This document shows, in pieces, positions 5,982 through 9,292 of a DNA stretch of 9,292 nucleotides. Position 1 is the stretch's first letter, and each line of letters starts with the position of its first letter. A model generated the notes under the pieces. That model was not told where the DNA came from, ran no database searches, and worked only from the letters and a program-made list of their open reading frames with translations. The stretch is from Chitinophaga pinensis (GTDB lineage Bacteria > Bacteroidota > Bacteroidia > NS11-12g > UBA9320). A program made the position numbers and the translations under genes. The DNA lies in the NCBI GenBank assembly GCA_945890595.1, contig CAMDCQ010000082.1, positions 1-9,292 of the forward strand, in the 5' to 3' direction.

Positions 5982-7719
5982 GAAAGTAGGAGCGGCGTTC
6001 GACCTCAAGTTAATCGGCCGTATTATAAAATTAGCAAAGCCACACCGAAAGTTGTTATGGCTATCCGTATTGTTTACTTTGCTACTGACGGCATTAGCGC
6101 CAATTCGGCCTATGCTAGTACAGTATACGTTAGATCATTTTGTGGAGAATACGGATAAAGCAGGAATTCAACTGTTTAGTATTTATATTTTAATCCATAT
6201 CATTATTAATAGTTTGGTGCTTTTTGGGCATACCTATATCACCAACTTGTTAGGTCAAAAAGTCATTAAAGACTTGCGAATGAGGGTCTATAATCACATA
6301 CTGTCATTATCATCTTCTTTTTTTGATACTAGTAAAGTGGGTATGCTAATTACCCGATCGGTGTCCGACGTAGAGACGGTGTCTAACTTTTTTTCTCAAG
6401 GGTTTATTTCCATTATCGGAGACCTAGCACAAATCGTAGCGGTATTGATTATTATGTTTATGACCAGCTGGAAATTAACGTTGATATCCCTTGCCGTTAT
6501 GCCGTTATTGATCATTGCTTCTGAGATTTTTAGGCGGGGGGTTAAGACTTCTTTTCAGAAGGTTAGGGTTCAAGTATCGCAACTAAATTCTTTTGTGCAA
6601 GAACAAATAGTGGGTATGGAAGTGGTGCAAGTGTTTGGTAAAGAAGAGCAAGAGTTTCAAAAATTTGAAAAAATAAACAGAGAGCACATGGATGCTCACA
6701 ATCAATCTGTTTTTTATTATGCCGTATATTTTCCGATTGTAGAAATTGTAAGTAGTTTAGCTTTGGGACTTATTGTGTGGTGGAGTGCAGGATATCCTAC
6801 TGTCGCAAGTGCAGGGTTAATCACAGCATTTATTCTCTATATAAATTTAATTTTCAGACCCATTCGGTTTATTGCCGATCGATTTAATACCATGCAGATG
6901 GGTGTAGTAAGTAGCGAACGTATCTTTGAGTTGCTAGACGACAACACCTCCGTAGAGCAGAAAGGTGAAGTGGTTTTACGTGATTTTCAGGGAGATATAT
7001 CATTTGAAAATGTTTGGTTTGCCTATGTAGACGAGGAATATGTCTTAAAAGATGTAAGTTTTAAACTGGAAGCAGGAAAAAGTTTAGCGATAGTAGGTGC
7101 TACCGGAGCGGGAAAATCAAGTATTATTAGTCTCATTACGCGTTTATATACTATTCAAAAAGGTACTATAAAAATTGATGGTATTGAGGTAAATGCGCTA
7201 GAAATTGAATCCTTGCGTAACCAAGTAGCCGTGGTATTGCAAGACGTCTTTCTGTTTGCGGGAACCATATCAGAAAACGTCACCTTAAAGAATAGTAATA
7301 TCACGCCAGAGAGAATGAAGGAGGCTGCAGCGTCTATTGGAGCGTTGAGTTTTATAGAGAGCCTAGAAGGCGGTTGGCAATACGAAGTAATGGAGCGTGG
7401 CAATACACTCTCTGTAGGGCAACGGCAATTAATAAGTTTTATACGCGCTATGGCTGCAGATCCCAAGCTATTAATTTTAGATGAAGCTACTTCCAGCGTA
7501 GACTCAGAAACGGAAGAACTTATTCAGCAAGCGACTCAACAGCTTATGAAAGGACGCACAAGTGTCATTATAGCACATAGATTAAGTACCGTGAGAGAAG
7601 TGGATACAATTATGGTGCTGGATAAAGGAAGAGTGGTTGAACAAGGTAATCACGATGAGTTAATGCATCTTCAGGGAGCATACTATGAGTTATTTCAAAA
7701 GCAATTTGAGCTGGCGTAA
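5965..7719 (+). CDS. ABC exporter half-transporter (membrane domain fused to ATPase)
   Basis: This 584-residue protein has the exporter layout: about six membrane helices in residues ~30-310, then an ATP-binding domain from ~345. Visible ATPase motifs are Walker A GATGAGKSS (378-386, Lys384), the Q-loop Gln426 in VVLQDVFLF, the signature LSVGQ (482-486), Walker B LLILDE with Asp506 and catalytic Glu507, D-loop SSVD, and the H-loop His538 in IIAHRLS. The signature has Val where LSGGQ is usual, as in MdlB/YheH-type halves of two-gene exporters. No partner half is next to it, so it works either as a homodimer or with a partner encoded elsewhere. The substrate cannot be told from the sequence; lipids or drugs are typical for the class. 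The start ATG overlaps the truA end by 17 bp, and the genes are surely co-transcribed. Confidence 0.9.
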   Translation: MSSESKKVGAAFDLKLIGRIIKLAKPHRKLLWLSVLFTLLLTALAPIRPMLVQYTLDHFVENTDKAGIQLFSIYILIHIIINSLVLFGHTYITNLLGQKVIKDLRMRVYNHILSLSSSFFDTSKVGMLITRSVSDVETVSNFFSQGFISIIGDLAQIVAVLIIMFMTSWKLTLISLAVMPLLIIASEIFRRGVKTSFQKVRVQVSQLNSFVQEQIVGMEVVQVFGKEEQEFQKFEKINREHMDAHNQSVFYYAVYFPIVEIVSSLALGLIVWWSAGYPTVASAGLITAFILYINLIFRPIRFIADRFNTMQMGVVSSERIFELLDDNTSVEQKGEVVLRDFQGDISFENVWFAYVDEEYVLKDVSFKLEAGKSLAIVGATGAGKSSIISLITRLYTIQKGTIKIDGIEVNALEIESLRNQVAVVLQDVFLFAGTISENVTLKNSNITPERMKEAAASIGALSFIESLEGGWQYEVMERGNTLSVGQRQLISFIRAMAADPKLLILDEATSSVDSETEELIQQATQQLMKGRTSVIIAHRLSTVREVDTIMVLDKGRVVEQGNHDELMHLQGAYYELFQKQFELA

Positions 7720-7768
7720 TACCTAAAAAAAATAGCTAAGAATCCTTAAACTATAAATATCCACATGA

Positions 7769-7799
7769 TTGGTATAATGTATTAGTCCTTCTATTTTTG
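7769..7799 (+). promoter_or_regulatory. Probable Bacteroidota-type promoter of trpS
   Basis: TTG at 7769-7771 is followed after 20 bases by TATTTTTG at 7792-7799, matching both parts of the Bacteroidota promoter (TTG, ~19 bases, TAnnTTTG). It is the best promoter match in the window. Transcription would start near 7805, leaving a leader of under ten bases before the trpS ATG at 7814. A TATAAT at 7773-7778 resembles the E. coli -10 box but has no fitting -35. Confidence 0.5.
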
Positions 7800-7813
7800 A
7801 CGCCTATTAAATA

Positions 7814-8812
7814 ATGGCTAGAGTAGTATCAGGAATTAGACCAACAGGAAAATTACATTTAGGTAATTATTTTGGGGCAGTTAAAAGCTTTCTTCGTATG
7901 CAAGAGGAGCATGATTGTTTCTTTTTTATAGCTGATATTCACTCACTTACCACGCATCCTACACCTGCGGATTTACACGCAAATGTTCATCAAGTACTCG
8001 CTGAGCATTTGGCAATGGGCGTAAATCCTGATAAATGTGCCTTGTTTGTACAGAGTGATGTTCCGGCTATTTCGGAGCTTTATACGTACTTTAATATGAA
8101 TGCGTACATAGGTGAGTTAGAGCGATCGGTAACCTATAAGGACAAAAAAGCAACACAACCCAAAAATATTAACGCGGGATTACTTACCTACCCTGTGCTT
8201 ATGGCGGTAGATATACTTGCTCATCATGCAGAGTATGTGCCTGTTGGAAAAGATCAGCAGCAGCATTTAGAAATGACGAGAACCTTTGCTAACCGCTTTA
8301 ATCACATGTTCCACACCGATTATTTTAAAGAGCCTCAGGCTTTTAGTAATACCGGTGAGCTGGTAAAAGTGCCAGGACTTACGGGTCAAGGTAAGATGAG
8401 TAAATCAAGTGGTGATGCAGATACTATTGTCTTTGATGAGCCGGCGGATGTTATATGTAAAAAGATTATGCGTGCCAAAACTGACGCAGGACCAACAGGT
8501 GCTAATCAGCCAAGATCTGAAGAACTTCAAAACTTATTTGATATAATGGCGCTGGTTTCTGATGCAAGTACCATATCCCATTTTGATGCCGAGCATGTAA
8601 AGGGAACTATACGTTATGGTGATTTAAAAAAACAGCTGGCGGAAGATGTGGTCACTTTCATTGAGCCTATAACCGAGCGCATAAACCACTATAAAAAGGA
8701 TACAGTAGCGCTGGCAAAAGCAGCAAAGCTAGGAGCGGAGAAAGCCAATGAGAGTGCGCAAAAAACATTAAAAGAAGTACGTGAGATTATAGGATTTAAA
8801 CGATTTTTCTAA
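7814..8812 (+). CDS. trpS: Tryptophanyl-tRNA synthetase
   Basis: TrpRS charges tRNA-Trp with tryptophan in the cytoplasm. The 332-residue length is normal for a bacterial class I TrpRS. The N-terminus ARVVSGIRPTGKLHLGNYFG contains the HIGH-type motif as HLGN (15-18). FFIADIHSLTTHP (37-49) and PVLMAVDILAHHAEYVPVGKDQQQHLE (from ~127) are the usual tryptophan-pocket and dimer-core sequences. GKMSKSSGD at 193-201 is the KMSKS loop. All key motifs are intact and nothing suggests a divergent second copy. A good promoter match lies just upstream. A kinase gene follows 32 bp after the stop on the same strand. Confidence 0.97.
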   Translation: MARVVSGIRPTGKLHLGNYFGAVKSFLRMQEEHDCFFFIADIHSLTTHPTPADLHANVHQVLAEHLAMGVNPDKCALFVQSDVPAISELYTYFNMNAYIGELERSVTYKDKKATQPKNINAGLLTYPVLMAVDILAHHAEYVPVGKDQQQHLEMTRTFANRFNHMFHTDYFKEPQAFSNTGELVKVPGLTGQGKMSKSSGDADTIVFDEPADVICKKIMRAKTDAGPTGANQPRSEELQNLFDIMALVSDASTISHFDAEHVKGTIRYGDLKKQLAEDVVTFIEPITERINHYKKDTVALAKAAKLGAEKANESAQKTLKEVREIIGFKRFF

Positions 8813-8844
8813 GAAACAAAACTAACTAAGATAAGATAACGAAG

Positions 8845-9292
8845 ATGCATATAGCTATAGCAGGTAACATAGGGTCAGGGAAAACAACACTTACCAAACT
8901 ATTATCAAAACATTTTGAGTGGGAACCTCATTATGAAGCCATGGATAATAATCCGTATATTACTGATTTTTATGATGACATGACGCGTTGGTCGTTTAAT
9001 CTACAGATTTATTTTTTACATACCCGATTTCATAGTTTGTTACAAGCCAAAGATAGTCCAAATACTATAGTGCAAGACAGGACTATTTACGAAGATGCAT
9101 ACATCTTTGCCCCTAACTTACATGCTATGGGCCTTATGAGTACACGCGACTTTGATACGTACCAAGCGTTGTTTACCAATATCAAAACGTCGGTAGATGC
9201 GCCAGACTTAATGATTTACCTTAGAAGTTCTATCGGCAATTTGGTTAGCCAAATACAGAAAAGAGGAAGAGAATATGAAGACAGTATTCGAT
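8845..9292 (+). CDS. Deoxynucleoside kinase (partial, 3' end outside window)
   Basis: The frame opens at the ATG at 8845 and is still open at the right edge after 149 codons. It is a deoxynucleoside kinase of the dGK/dAK/dNK family, which phosphorylates salvaged deoxynucleosides. Visible parts are the P-loop GNIGSGKTT (7-15), the substrate-side helix WSFNLQIYFLHTRF (49-62) with Gln53, the motif QDRTIYEDAYIFAP (77-90), whose Asp78-Arg79 corresponds to the family's D/E-R-S, and the basic RGREYE (140-145), probably the lid. Which base it prefers cannot be told from this fragment. It follows trpS by 32 bp with only a weak GAAG before the start, so it is likely in the same transcript. About 50-60 residues should be missing, judging from the usual ~205. 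Confidence 0.92.
   Translation, partial: MHIAIAGNIGSGKTTLTKLLSKHFEWEPHYEAMDNNPYITDFYDDMTRWSFNLQIYFLHTRFHSLLQAKDSPNTIVQDRTIYEDAYIFAPNLHAMGLMSTRDFDTYQALFTNIKTSVDAPDLMIYLRSSIGNLVSQIQKRGREYEDSIR

Noticed and set aside
7155..7466. 103-codon open frame on the minus strand opposite the ABC ATPase domain
   Set aside because: The sense strand encodes intact Q-loop and signature motifs there. The antisense product matches no family I know.
7773..7778. TATAAT as an E. coli-type -10 box for trpS
   Set aside because: Bacteroidota use a different consensus, and no matching -35 is present. The TTG/TATTTTTG pair fits better.
7720..7813. Terminator after the ABC exporter gene
   Set aside because: Only a four-base stem (taag/ctta around aatc) is present, with no T-run after it, so I do not call a terminator.
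1..9292. A mobile element, defence system, CRISPR array or RNA gene
   Set aside because: No transposase, integrase, repeat array, tRNA-like or rRNA-like sequence was found. Every long frame is a known core or type IX secretion gene.

Overview
The window comes from an AT-rich member of the Bacteroidota, most likely the Flavobacteriia. The evidence is a type IX secretion/gliding motor gene set (PorP-like protein, GldK, GldL, start of GldM), genes that mostly lack strong Shine-Dalgarno sequences, and several promoter boxes of the Bacteroidota type TAnnTTTG. I cannot name a genus from the sequence alone.

Layout. Positions 1-5150 are all on the minus strand. Reading in the direction of transcription they are ftcD (5150-3462, a formimidoyltransferase-cyclodeaminase), a porP/sprF-family gene (3364-2306), gldK (2168-906), gldL (734-72) and the first 11 codons of gldM (34-1, running off the left edge). 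An 87-bp divergent gap (5151-5237) separates these from the plus-strand genes: truA (5238-5981), an ABC exporter half-transporter overlapping it by 17 bp (5965-7719), trpS (7814-8812), and a deoxynucleoside kinase that is cut by the right edge (8845-9292). No stretch above 300 bases lacks a gene; the longest gap is 171 bp between gldK and gldL.

How the genes fit together. PorP, GldK, GldL and GldM are parts of one envelope-spanning machine. GldL and GldM form the proton-driven inner-membrane motor, GldK is an outer-membrane lipoprotein on the periplasmic side, and PorP is a small outer-membrane beta-barrel. The order porP-gldK-gldL-gldM is the one known from the Porphyromonas gingivalis porPKLMN cluster. 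The plus-strand genes are housekeeping: tRNA pseudouridylation, lipid/drug-type export, tryptophanyl-tRNA synthesis and deoxynucleoside salvage.

I found no phage, insertion sequence, CRISPR array, RNA gene or clearly new system. The points most worth a second look are a long near-perfect hairpin between gldK and gldL with a promoter-like box just after it, a Gly-to-Glu change inside the TruA catalytic motif, and a truA promoter box that overlaps the longest possible start and implies a nearly leaderless mRNA.
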